The notes beneath the pieces are model-generated. The model was not told where the DNA came from. It ran no database searches and worked only from the letters and a program-made list of their open reading frames with translations. A DNA stretch of 64,000 bases from Malania oleifera (lineage: Eukaryota; Streptophyta; Magnoliopsida; Santalales; Ximeniaceae). The stretch lies in the NCBI RefSeq assembly GCF_029873635.1, contig NC_080425.1, positions 40,675,390 to 40,739,389 on the forward strand. Reading direction: 5' to 3'. Position 1 is the first letter of the stretch, and the number at the start of each line of letters is the position of its first letter. Shown in pieces: positions 32,573 to 43,353 of the stretch. Made by a program: the position numbers and the translations under genes.

Positions 32573-33800
32573 TACTTGGATAGTGGATGTTCAAGACATA
32601 TGACCAGAGACAAATCCAAGTTTACATCATTGATGATAAAAGATGGTGGACATGTCACCTTTGGAGACAATGCTAAAGGAAAAATAATCGGCATTAGAAA
32701 AGTCGGTAAAGAGGTTTTATTGGTAGATGGGTTAAAACATAATCTACTTAGCATTAGTCAATTAAGTGATAAAGGTTTAAATAAGATAAATATGTAGTTG
32801 AAAACAGAGAAAAACATGATATCTTGTTCATTGAAAATAGGGTTGATTATGTGTATTGCATAAATTTTGAAAACCTAATATCTCAAAAGTTACATGCCTA
32901 ATAGCCATGAATGAAGCCCACTGGTTATGGCATAGAAGACTAGGACACGCTAGTATATATGGATTTATTATCTAAATTAGCTAAAAAGAACTTAGTTAAA
33001 GGCCTACCAAGCACTAAGTTTATAAAGGATAAAATTTGTGATGCTTGCCAACTTGGGAAGAAAACTAAAACAAGTTTTAAAAAGAAGAAACACATTTCCA
33101 CTAGCAGGCCCTTAGAACTTACTTAGATTTATTTGGCCCTACTAGAACACAAAGTCTAGGAGGAAAGCAATATGCCTTCATCATTATTGATGACTACTCT
33201 AGGTTTACCTGGGTACTCTTCTTAGCCTCCAAAGATGAAGTATGTAAGATGCTAATCAATTTATGCAAGAAACTTCAAAACGAAAAAGGATACGGAGTTC
33301 TAAATATTAGAAGTGATCATGGAAGAGAATTCAAAAATAAAGATATTGAAAAATTTTGTGATGAATTTGGAATAGCTCACAATTTCTCAATACCTCGTAC
33401 TCCTCAACAAAATGGAGTTGTGGAAAGAAAGAATAGGTCGCTTCAAGAGATGGCTAGGACTATGTTAAATGAACATAATTTACGTAAGTATTTTTGGGCT
33501 AAAGTGTTAAATATTGCATGTTATGTGAAGAATAAAGTCTCTCTCATATCACGCCTAAAGAAGACCCCCTATGAACTTTGGAAAGGAAGAAGGCCAAACA
33601 TATCTTATTTCCACGTATTTGGATGTAAGTGTTTCATATTGAATGAGAAAGAGGACTTAAGAAAATTTGATGCGAAATCAGATGAAGGAATTTTCTTAGG
33701 ACATGCATTGAATAGTAAAGCTTTTAGAATCTATAACAAAAGGACCCTCACAATCATAGAATCAATACATGTAACTTTCGATGAGGCAAATCCATTTTAA
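32573..33800 (+). pseudogene. pol: copia protease and integrase of element 3
   Basis: The protease signature LDSGCSRHMTRDKSKF (from 32576) is well kept and in frame with gag, as expected of a single polyprotein. A frameshift near 32780 follows SQLSDKGLN. The zinc-binding part WHRRLGHAS...CDACQLGKKTKTSF lies at about 32927-33075 with an inserted base. The integrase core has IRSDHGREFKNKD (second Asp) and QQNGVVERKNRSLQEM (Glu) in the open frame 33249-33800. It continues to KTPYELWKGRRPNISYFHVFGCKCF, typical of copia integrase C-termini. Confidence 0.85.
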
Positions 33801-35556
33801 AAACCATCTAATATTGAGGAAGCTTAAATAAAGCAAAATCTAGAAGAATTAGAGATACAAGAAGTAAAAAATGAGAATAAGGAATCAAGCTCAAATGATA
33901 GACCTCTAGATCAATCTGAACTACCTTAAAAATGGAATTTTGTAAGAAATCACCCAAAGGATCAAATCATTGGTAAACCTTCACGAGGAGTATCTACTAG
34001 ATCCTCTTTGAAAAATATGTGTAATTATTACGTGTTCCTATCTCCGGAGGAATCCAAGAACATAGATGAATCGTTAAGTGATGACTCTTGGATGGTAGTC
34101 ATGCAAAAATAATTAAATCAGTTTGAAATAAATAAATTTGGAAATTAGTTCCTAAACCCAATGATCATTTAGTAATTGGAACCAAATGGGTATTTAGGAA
34201 TAAGAAGGATGACAACGGTATTGTAGTGCATAACAAGGCTAGACTCGTAGCTTAAGGATATAATCAAGAAGTAGGAATAGACTACGGTGAGACCTTATCC
34301 CGTAGCTAGAATGGAAGTTATAAGAATGCTATTACCATATGCATCTCACGAAGATTTTAAACTTTATCAAATGGATGTGAAGAGTGCATTTTTAAATGAA
34401 TTTATAAATGAAGAAGTGTATGTAGCACAACCTCCAGGATTTGAAGATTTTAATTACCCTAATCATGTGTTTAGATTAACAAAGGCATTATATTGACTAA
34501 AACAAGCTCCTAGAGCCTATGAGCATTTAAGTGGATTTCTGTTAGAAAACAGTTTTTCTAGAGGAAAAATGGACAACACTATTTATTCAGGCTAAAAATG
34601 AAGATATGCTTGTTATACAAATATATGCCAACGATATCATTTTTGGTGCTACAAATGTAGAGTTATGCAAAGACTTTGCAAAAAGTATGCAAGACGAATT
34701 TGAGATGAGTGTGATGGGTGAGTTGACTTGCTTTCTTGGACTTCAAATTAAGCAAGCTAAAAATGGAACTTTCATAAATCAGTCAAAATACATAAAAGAC
34801 TCAATTAAGAAATTTGATATGGAAAGTGGAAAACCTTTAAGGACCCCTATGAGTACGTCTGTAAATCTTGATAAAGATGCAAAAGGAAAACTAGTAGATA
34901 TGAAATCCTATCAAGGTATGATAGGAAGTCTACTTTATTTAACAACCAATAGACCAGACATTATGTTTAGTGCATGTATGTGCACCTGGTTTCAAGCAAT
35001 CTCTAAGGAATCTCACTAAATAGTCGTCAATAGAATCTTAAGATATTTGATAGGAACTATTGACTTAGGTCTATGGTATCCTAAAGATACAAACTTTGAA
35101 ATGATCAGCTATTTAGATGCAAACTATGCTGGATGTAAAATTTATTGAAAAAACACAAGTGGTACTTGTCCCTTTCTAGGAAAATGGTGTCTTAATTCTC
35201 CAAGAAAAAAAAATTTTGTAGCCCTATCCATTGCGGAAGTTGAGTACGTGGCAATAGGTAACTGTTGTGCACAAACTGTCTACATGAAACAAAAATTAAA
35301 AAAAAAAAATTTAATTTCGAGTATTTGGTTGTACCTATAAAATGTGATAATACCAGCGCCATCAATATTTCCAAAAATCCTATATATCATTCAAGAACCA
35401 AGCATATCGTTATTTGGCATCATTTTTTTTAGAGATCATGTGCAAAAAAAGGACATAATTCTTGAGTTTGTGAACACAAGTGATCACTTAGCTAACATCT
35501 TTACAAAACCTCTTCCAGAGGACAGATTTATCTTTGTACGACGTGAAGTAGTCTAA
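33801..35556 (+). pseudogene. pol: copia reverse transcriptase and RNase H of element 3
   Basis: A charged linker precedes RT (from about 34135: WKLVPKPNDHLVIGTKWVF). Open pieces are 34287-34496 (LYQMDVKSAFLNEFINEEVYVAQPPGF) and 34606-35019 (IYANDIIFGATN, CFLGLQIKQAKNGTFINQSKY, SYQGMIGSLLYLTTNRPDI). The catalytic YVDD reads YAND, so one of the metal-binding Asp residues is Asn and the enzyme would be dead even if the frames were whole. RNase H follows with LWYPKDTNFEMISY, IAEVEYVAIGNCCAQ and the end TKPLPEDRFIFVRREVV. TAA/TAG stops and poly-A slippage occur, for example near 35207 and 35300. Confidence 0.85.
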
Positions 35557-35579
35557 AGAAGTGTTAAGTCAGCAAGAGA

Positions 35580-35843
35580 GGTCAGACGATTCATAATTAA
35601 TCCACAATCAACTGAACACTCACTGACTTGCTAAGGATCTCAAAATTAGTAAGGTTAGGCGACTGACTCTTAAAGGCACAGTGGACCCACTCGCTACTGT
35701 TTGGAGAAATTTCAAAGTAACACATTTGTTAGGCGACTGCCTCATCGTGATCAGTCAATTGACTGACGGTGGTTTAAATTCGAACAGTGCATTCTAATTT
35801 TCAAACCCTTAATCCACAAACCCTGCTTCTCCTCTCCTATAAA
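35580..35843 (+). promoter_or_regulatory. Internal repeat array and TATA box before the third ORF, element 3
   Basis: TTAGGCGACTGACTC, TTAGGCGACTGCCTC, GTCAATTGACTGACGG and GTCAGACGATTC occur at 35580-35771, the same word class as in LTR-C of this element (GACAGGCGACTGG, CAGGCGATTGACTC). TATAAA follows at 35838-35843, then a C/T-rich leader of about 120 bases to the ATG at 35963. This is the clearest of the three internal promoter-like modules. Confidence 0.5.
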
Positions 35844-35962
35844 CCGTTTCCTCCTTCATCTACCAGCCTTCCCTCACACAAAATCTTCCGATTAAACCTC
35901 GATGCTCAATCATTCTATCTCATTTTCATTTGATTTCACCAATTGTTTTGCTTGGGATCATC

Positions 35963-36734
35963 ATGCCTAGAACAAAAACTACAGCAAACAAAGGCTTTAC
36001 TTCTAGGAAAGATGATAGCAACAACATAAAGCAATGGCTTGTGACTCCACACGTGAAGCAACTATACAGAGAGCATCTTCATTCAACTGAATTGATTTTC
36101 GGTAATATCTTAGATACCAATTTCTTTGAACAAGACTTTCCTTCCATTTTACCCATGTTCAAAGCGTTAGGATGGAAGAAGTTCATTACCTATCAAGCTA
36201 AGGGAGTATATCCAAATTTGGTTAAATTATTTCATGCAAACATGGTCAAAGGAGACACGGTAACTTCTACTAAAGTCACGGGGAAATCACTCGCTCTTAA
36301 TCCACAAACATTGGCAAAAATGTTCAATATCAAACAAGGTGAGTTTGAGTGTCCATCTCTTGGACAATCTTGGATTATGACTTAAGATTTCTCCCCTGAA
36401 GAATTTCTACACTGGTCATGTCTGAGGAACCTGTCTATTCTGGTCATCCTCCACTTTATAACCAACTGATCCTACAGGTTCAAATTCTCCAAATGCTTAT
36501 TACTTAAAATATTTTGCCACGAGAAGGTTCACATGACCATGTTTCTTATTTGGACTGCTTTGTATTGTGGTGTTTGCTCAAAGGTAAGAAGCTAAACTTG
36601 CCAAGCTAAAGTTTGAAATGGATGCTTTCTAGAGAAGAAGCTCATTGAGTAATTATTCCATATGGTGGCATTCTGAATCTTGTATTTGCACACCTTAGAG
36701 TAGCCACTCCTTCCACCTTGTTCATCAAGAGAAC
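35963..36734 (+). pseudogene. Third ORF of element 3, truncated by an LTR
   Basis: The ATG at 35963 begins MPRTKTTANKGFTSRKDDSN. The open part runs to 36385 (141 codons): VKQLYREHLHSTELIFGNIL, KKFITYQAKGVYPNLVKLF, a Thr/Ser/Lys part, and FNIKQGEFECPSLGQSWIM. After the stop the homology resumes in other frames: VYSGHPPLYN, SHDHVSYLDCFVLWCLLKGKKLNLPS and VIIPYGGILNLVFAHLRVATPS, up to 36734. A shorter start 11 codons upstream (35930) is possible, but 35963 agrees with the copy at 8735. The last third of the protein, with the Pro-rich and acidic tail, is absent. No trans-membrane segment is evident. Confidence 0.72.
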
Positions 36735-38290
36735 TGTTAGCCTTACTGTGAACCCAAGAGGGGGGTGAATTGGTATTTTCAAAAATTAATGCCCTAGGTA
36801 AATCCTATAACAACAGTATTACAAAACCTTATGGTCAATCTAATGCGGATAAATTAAATCAATTTAAATATGCAGGGGAAATTAAATTGCACAATGAAAT
36901 TAACCAAGCATGCACTAGAAAGCGATAAATAAGAGATGACACCTAGAAATGTTATCGAGGTTCGACAAACTGCCTATGTCCCCGCCTTGGCTAACAAGTA
37001 CAAGGATTACCACTATAAGGTTCACTTAATGGGTGGAGCGGCACCTAAACAACTAGGTTAATTAGTACGGGGCTGACCTCAACCTTCACAAATAATCCTT
37101 ACCGGGCTGGATTACCACCCCCTCAGGCCACACTTGGAATACAACAGTATTTTCACAATAAGACCGATACAGTGATTATGCTTCTCAGTAAATCAGATAA
37201 GTACCAAACGTAATCAATCACATGCACATCAACAGTATAGTATATCTAAGCTCAGTGATGTGAATATTTGTGCAAATAACAATCAACAAGATGTGATCAC
37301 CAAAATATTCAAAAGTGTTCAAATCAAGCTATATCTTTGAAACAAGTTATATCAAATATTAATAACAAATCAGGGTTTCAAAGATGCTAATCAGATAATC
37401 AAACTAACTCAAAAGATTTTCCTTCAATACAATGAGCACAAGAGTAGTTTGAAAAATATTATAGCTTGTAGGAAATATTTTTGCACAACAAAAACAAAGC
37501 TAAAGGAATCTTGCAATGACAATGTAAAGATCCTTAAGCTTGCTAGTTTATCCCAACACAAGATTTATAAAGTTCAAATCTGTGAGATAAAACTTAGCCA
37601 AACTTTTCAAAATCAATATCAAATAATCAATCAATACTATGGGAGTATTAGCAATATCTAGTAATCACAAGCACAATCAATTAAGTTCTCACACTACTAA
37701 AATGTATCAAGGGAATGAGAATATGAGAGTATTTGAGCAAAGTAGGATTTCAAAAATAGAGAAAATCTTTGGCTAATGATTTTCTTAATTAGTTGCTAAC
37801 CACACAAATGATCCCATATATATAGACTAAGGTCAAATTATGACAGTTTAAGACATGTAGGGTATTATTAAGAAAGTTTAAAACACATTAGGACTTTTAA
37901 CCTAATTTAACTTTTTAACCTCAGTAAATAATTAAGTAACCCAAGAAGATTCGGGTGGCTGAACTTCAATTCGGTCACCCAAATAGACTTAGCTGAAAAA
38001 GGCTTTTTAAATGTTTCGGGTGTCCAAAATTAAACTCGGTTGGCTAAACAAAAGTCAGAAAGTTTTGGCGCGCGGTTCGGGTGCCCAACAATATGTTCGA
38101 TTAACTGAATAGAGGGATTCGGTCGACCGAGGCCTGTTTTGAACTGAAAAAATCGGCAGCCTGAGTTGGTGAAAACTTACTTTCTAAGGGTTCGATCGCC
38201 CGAGGGAGATAAGGTCATTTAAGGTTCGATCTTCCGAAGCCTGGTCAAACCATTGACATCCCAACGGTTTGGGTGCCCGAGGTGATGAAG
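36735..38290 (-). repeat. Truncated copia LTR (LTR-G), same family as LTR-E
   Basis: On the plus strand it starts TGTTAGCCTTACTGTGAACCCAAGAGGGGGGTGAATTGG and follows LTR-E through GTTATCGAGGTTCGAC, GCCTATGTCC (36972-36981) and the border repeats CTTGGAATACAACA. The TATA-like site is at 37825-37817, with an array of TTCGGTCACCC and TTCGGGTGCCC words at 37950-38285. The U3 end seen in LTR-E (TTCAACA) is missing; homology fades near 38290. Confidence 0.72.
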
Positions 38291-38810
38291 TCCTACATGA
38301 TAGGATAAGCACTACTATAGTCTGAACTAGATAGAAGTAGTTGGCCACAAAACCGCAGAGGTGTTCGTCTGATCGTTGAGACAGGGTATACTCCGGTTCC
38401 TGACCATGCTCCCAACGATTGGTGCACCCTTGCTACCCTGTGCCTTCGAATGACCCTCTCCCACTTGGCCTGAGATTCTCGGGTTAGTACTCTTATGTAC
38501 ATCTGATTGAGTGTAGTCAGAGGCATGGTGTCTTGAGTCTAATTCATGTCTAAGCATTGCTTTGTAAGAGTAGGGTTAACTTAGATTTTATCTTCATTTC
38601 AGTAGTTGTTAGCACACTCATTGCAAAATACCATCTTTTTCACTTTTCTTTTACACGAGACAATAATAAACTAATTAAGAAAAGGTTTATAACTGCACGA
38701 CTTAGTCCTTGAGGATCGACACCTAACTTCCCCACTTTCTACTGAACTTAGGATTATTATGTAGTATAAATATTATTTTTGGTAGTTAAGGACCCAAGCC
38801 TTGGTGAGCC
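38291..38810. other. Unclassified 0.5-kb fragment
   Basis: It is less AT-rich than its neighbours to about 38530. It ends in AACTTAGGATTATTATGTAGTATAAATATTATTTTTGGTAG, which resembles the end of a gypsy LTR before its primer site, but no primer site can be named. The two overlapping frames on the minus strand (38293-38557) have no recognisable content. It is joined at about 38810 to Athila pol sequence. Confidence 0.3.
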
Positions 38811-39141
38811 TACGATTCACCACAGTAACACTTGACTTTTTAGGAACAACTTGTGTAGGGCTTACCCATTTACTATCAGCAATAGGATATACGATTCATG
38901 CATCTAATAGTTTCAACACTTCATTCTTCACCACTTCTCTCATAGTGGGATTAAGCCTACGCTGGTGGTCTCTAAGAGGGTTAGTTCCTTCCTCCAAATT
39001 AATTTTATGATAACAAACTAGAGGACAAACACTTTTCATATCATCAACAACCTAAGGCTGAGCTATGCTCACTTGGGGTTTGAATTAATTTCTCACCTTG
39101 AGACTCAGACAATTCAGATAAGATAATAATAGGAAAAGTAT
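38811..39141 (-). pseudogene. Athila RT N-terminal piece, left copy
   Basis: On the minus strand it encodes the stretch before and at the start of RT (AGIIYPIADSKWVSPTQVVPKKSG equivalent at 38830-38900), very similar to 56820-57134 of the right unit. It carries several substitutions. It breaks off at about 38811 where unrelated sequence begins. Confidence 0.65.
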
Positions 39142-39233
39142 TGTAACAACCCCAAAAATAATATGCATGGAAAAAAATTAATTAATTAATTAATTATTTG
39201 TAAATGATAATTATTATTAATTAATTAATAATA

Positions 39234-39264
<31 letters not shown>

Positions 39265-39533
39265 TATAATCAATCCTGAAGCATCTGAGATGTTTCAAGA
39301 TATCAGAGTTACAGAGACGTCTCTCTCTATACTTTTCATCTCTAACTCTCTCTCGCCAATCTCATCTCTCACTCCTCCATCCCTCCTTCTCTCCCTCCTC
39401 GATTTTCTCGGTCAAACGGGCGCCGATCGAAAAATGGAAGATACCCCTGGGTTCCATTCTCCGTCACCAACATTTTAACCTGAGTGGATTTGTCGTAGGA
39501 GCGTCATAGGAACCACTCCTGGGGTAAGGTAAC

Positions 39534-39536
<3 letters not shown>

Positions 39537-39606
<70 letters not shown>
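39537..39606. repeat. (TC)n microsatellite
   Basis: An uninterrupted TC dinucleotide run of about 35 units lies within the solo LTR at 39142-41606. Matching (GA)n runs occur in the Tekay LTRs at 54124-54179 and, shorter, at 47221-47236. Confidence 0.95.
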
Positions 39607-39609
<3 letters not shown>

Positions 39610-40307
39610 AATTTCTCCTTAAATCTTTAGTCAAATCGACGATCGGACACCACCACGGGGTCCAAACTCCAATCCTCGTCATTTTAATCGGATCAAATTT
39701 TAAATTTAGGTTTCCTAGACACCACTCTAACGCTAGGGTGAGGATAGTGGAATTATATCCGTTAAGTATTTTTAAATTTTAATTAGCTATTGGGAGTGTG
39801 TGGGCCTAATAAATATTAAAATATTATTATTCTAGGAATTGAATTGATTGATTTGGGGGAAATGTGAATTTTAGGGTTTTGAGTTTTGAACGCCGTGAGC
39901 GTGGATCTAGGATTTTTAGGCAGGCTTCTCAGTAAGCAGGCAAGGGAAATAAATTATAATAGTTATTTTCAGAACTATTGGTTGAATTAATATGTGAAAA
40001 TGAGAATATAATAATTTTCCTAAAATTATTATGATACGAATATCAGATAAAATTGTGTAGCATATGATTTATACTGAATTGTGATGTTTTAGGATTTGAA
40101 ATATGGGAAATGATGAAAAGTGCTAAATAAAATTTATTTATTAAGAATGGTGAATTATGTTATACCAACGTGTATTTTACTAGGAAGTGATGGAATATGA
40201 AATATGAATATAGAAATATTTTCTATGATAAATAAGGAAATATGAAATGATGATATGTTTTATTGAGAAATGTTGAAATACATGAAATGGAATATATATT
40301 GAAATGT

Positions 40308-40447
40308 GAATACTGCAATATGAATATTGCAATGTGAATACTGAGCTATGAATACTGAAATGTGAGCACTGAAATGTGAATATTGCAACGTGAATACTGC
40401 AATGTGAATAATGGAATGTGAATACTGAATTGTGAAAATGGAAATGT
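40308..40447. repeat. 14-bp tandem repeat, ten units
   Basis: Ten consecutive 14-base units of the form GAATACTGAAATGT differ from each other at one to four positions. It lies mid-way in the solo LTR at 39142-41606. The long minus-strand frames at 40180-40632 are only a consequence of the repeat. Confidence 0.85.
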
Positions 40448-41606
40448 GGAAATGAGAACCCTGATGGATTGGAGTATTTTGAAAGCACGATTCCATTACT
40501 AGTTGGATGATAAGTGCAACCACACAGTCTCATGGAGAGTATGGCATGATAGTCGATTGATCTAATAAGAAGGGTAGTTTTTCCCCCTAGAGTCCGGACC
40601 AGGGTTAGGTAGGCCAATTGTACTACAGACAATGGATTTCGTATTTTGATTTCTTATTTTGATCTAACCGGGTAGGCCAACCGCGATTGAGATCCAACCT
40701 TCGAGCCACAAAACCCTGACCATGGGGGGAAGCATGGCATGGTGAATATCCTCGGGGCAGCCATGACTTACAAATGACACATAGATGGGTTAGAGTGGAC
40801 ACTCATGAGCTAGATTGTGAAATGGAAATGAGAAATGAAAGAATGTGAATTTAATTACATAAATAATTTGGGCAAAGTAAAACTCTCCACCTGAGGGCTT
40901 ACTGAGTAAGGTGAGTGCCCTGATAAGTATCAGTTGTAGCTGCACCTGAACTATTCAGGTAAGGTTACAAACGATATCATAAGAAAGGGGAGCTACATGT
41001 ATGGGCGTGTAATCTATCCTATCATCGGGAACTTTCACCGATAAATATGGGTTGCAGGTGCATGGATTTAAGAAATGGAATAAAACTTATAAAAAATTGT
41101 GTTTTATATCTATATGATTATGAATACGAATTTGTATATTTTCTCATATGGTATTATCACTTAAATGAGTATATTATGATATAATGAAACTCATATTACC
41201 ACACATTGTAAATAATTTTATTCTGTCTTACTAAGATGTGTCTCAACCAAATATCTAATATTCTAAGAAATCGTGACAAACCATGTGATAGAGCTTCGTG
41301 ATAGAGGGGAGCTGGTACCCTGATAGACAAGGTGAGTGTTTTGTTTAGGGATATATGATTACTAGTGTATATTCTGGGTTTTTTGGAATGAGTATGGTTG
41401 TATAGAACTCTGGGTATTTGTATTCTGGATGATTTGTAAATATTGACTTCCGCTATTAGGAATGTGTGTATATGGTGAACTGATTATCCTGTACCCCACT
41501 TTGGGTCAGGTTATGTTTAAATGGTATTAGACTTTTTGACGTGACCGATGTTTGATTATTATTGATAAAAAGAAAAAAATAATGTTAAGAAAATCAGGGC
41601 GTTTCA

Positions 41607-42545
41607 CGTATCACGTTGACCAAGGAAAGCATGCTTTAAACCCATAGGCAGAGGCTTCAATTCAACCTTGGGTGCTTCCACATTTGAAGGAATTTGTTTT
41701 TCACCTTTCTCAGGAAACTCCTCAAACTTTGGTTGTCATGCACAAGTGCCAAAATCCTGAGTTCTATAAAAAATAGCACAAATATCAACTACATCAGATG
41801 GATTACTCAGAATCAAACTCATAATTAATAAGAAAATACCCATGGGGATCAAACTCATCGGTTGTAGAAACTCCCCTATCCATGAGTGAGTCAATCATGT
41901 ATGTTTGGTGGCCCTTATCATCATCTTCTGACTATTTTGCAATATGGAAGATATTCACCTCAAGAGTCATGTTTCCAAAAGACAACTTCATAAGCTCATT
42001 CCTGCAATTAATAAGAGCATTAGCAGTGGCATGGAAAGGTTTGCCTAAAATCAAAGGAATTTTAGAAGTAGTATCAATAACAGAGCTAGTGTCAAGGATT
42101 AGAAAATCAACAGGATAATAAAATTTGTTAATTAGAATTAGAACATCCTCTACTTTGACTGAACGGTCAACCAATTGCAATACCACAGTGGCTGGTTTGA
42201 TTACCCCCAACCCCAACTACAAATAAATAGAATATGGCATTAGATTCACGCTAGCTCCTAAATCTAGCAAAGCTTGCCCAAACTCATGATTTCCAATGCT
42301 ACATACAATAGTTGGGAACCTAGGATCTTTGTACTTGGGAGGAATCCACTGCTCAATTAGAGCACTAACTTGTTCTGTCAGAAACGTTGTCTTCTTCACA
42401 TGGTGCTTCCTATTAACTGTACACAAATCCTTGAGAACTTTCACATTCGTAGGAACTTGTTTAATCACATGCAAAAGAGGAAAATTGATTTTTAACTGCC
42501 TTAGATTCTCCAGGATTTCATGGTTAGGATCCAGAGTTCACTTGC
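41607..42545 (-). pseudogene. Athila protease region, left copy
   Basis: On the minus strand 42474-42217 encodes HVIKQVPTNVKVLKDLCTV and the aspartic-protease segment CSIGNHEFGQALLDLGASVN, where DLGA is the active-site triplet equivalent of D-T/S-G. The next frame 42216-41932 reads LGVIKPATVVLQLVDRSVKV, YYPVDFLILD and IPLILGKPFHATANALIN, the second half of the protease fold, as in Athila-type elements. One stop separates the two frames; the sequence is otherwise coherent and better kept than in the right copy, where the active site is split by an LTR. Confidence 0.8.
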
Positions 42546-43191
42546 TTGATTTTAAAGCTTAAGGGAATGGTACCTTAACAAGACTCTTTGTCACCTCAGG
42601 TTCCTTGGGCAGCTCAGCATCACTACCATCTTGATTCTTTTCCACATCCTTTGATTTGTTCGTTATTAGGATGTGTAATGACTTACCACTTCGTGTCACA
42701 ATGACATTCACATCCTTCAAATTCTCTTGCGTCATGTGATGACCATGGGGTACGGACTAAGGTTGAGAAGGGAACTTACCTTGCTCATTCACACTTAAGG
42801 AACTTATCAATTTGGACACTTGGCTCTTTATCTCCTTGTTTTCTTCAACAACCTGCGTAATCAAAGATTCAAACTTTTGGTTAGTCTTACCCTATGCCTC
42901 AATAAAAGCATGCAAAGTGTCTTCTAAAGGACACCTAGAATATGAAGGTGCATGAAATGGTGCAAGATATGATCTTGGAGGTTGTGCAGGCGGCTGGTTT
43001 TCAAACTTCCAGCTAAAATTGGGGTGATTGCGCCATCCCAGATTATAAGTATTAAAGAAAGGTATAAAAGACTTTTTGTACATACCTAAGGCATTAGAAG
43101 AAGTATCAAACAAATTGTTAGAAAAATTAGACTCTGACTCTGACACGGGACTAGAAGCAAACCGATCCAAGGCGTCTCTATGGTTGTGCAT
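42546..43191 (-). pseudogene. gag: Athila gag, left copy, internally deleted
   Basis: On the minus strand it begins MHNHRDALDRFASSPVSESES and reaches LFDTSSNAL, where it jumps to GMYKKSFIPFFNTYNLGWRNHP. In the right copy these two parts are about 0.9 kb apart and enclose the main gag fold and the zinc knuckle. The junction (43093-43096) is an ATTA shared by both break points. The part left of 42900 is Pro/Gln-rich and stop-interrupted. The product would lack RNA- and capsid-forming parts. Confidence 0.78.
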
Positions 43192-43337
43192 GCAAGGTAG
43201 AGAAAAATGCAACACTAAAGAAAGCTACAAAAAGAAAATAAAAATAAATAAAGATGCAGCAAGCTAAAAGAGGGAACGAAGTTTCCACCTTTACAAACTG
43301 CTAAAAAGAAAAATTGTCTAGCGTTTCTTCTACTATC

Positions 43338-43353
43338 TCCCCAGTAACGGCCA
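43338..43353 (-). other. Degenerate primer site of the left Athila unit
   Basis: On the minus strand TGGCCGTTACTGGGGA is a decayed form of TGGCGCCGTTGCCGGGGA (61989-62006), with a 2-base deletion and two transitions. It adjoins the LTR at 43359. Confidence 0.7.

Larger units (their letters stand above)
29582..36734 (+). mobile_element. Sirevirus-type copia element 3, 5' LTR to third ORF
   Basis: It has 5' LTR 29582-31404, a primer site at 31407, gag from 31465, protease, integrase, RT and RNase H to 35556, an internal array and TATA, then a third ORF from 35963. It stops at 36734 against an LTR fragment of another family, so its 3' LTR is not present in the window. It is the most complete copia copy here, but gag and pol contain many stops. 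Confidence 0.85.
39142..41606 (+). repeat. Solo LTR in the left Athila unit, 2465 bp
   Basis: It begins TGTAACAACCCCAAAAATAA and ends AAATCAGGGCGTTTCA. Flanks are AGTAT (39137-39141) and CGTAT (41607-41611), a 5-base duplication with one change. The right Athila unit still has the uninterrupted site (AAAAGTATCACCTGGACC, about 57131-57148). Near its start are (TA)n and (CA)n runs, and a (TC)n run of about 70 bases at 39537-39606. Blocks GAGGGCTTACTGAGTAAGGT (40892-40911) and GTGTCTCA (41238-41245) tie it to the LTR at 23139-25738 and to the Tekay LTRs. No internal region is present. Confidence 0.85.

Noticed and set aside
38293..38557. Two overlapping minus-strand frames of 76-77 codons
   Set aside because: No recognisable content, both phases open, in an unclassified fragment between two truncated elements.
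39535..39607. Possible satellite or centromere repeat
   Set aside because: Only a TC dinucleotide run within one LTR; no higher-order repeat.
40180..40632. Minus-strand open frame of 150 codons rich in His, Ser and Phe
   Set aside because: Produced by the 14-bp tandem repeat in a solo LTR; an overlapping frame is also open, as expected of a repeat and not of a gene.
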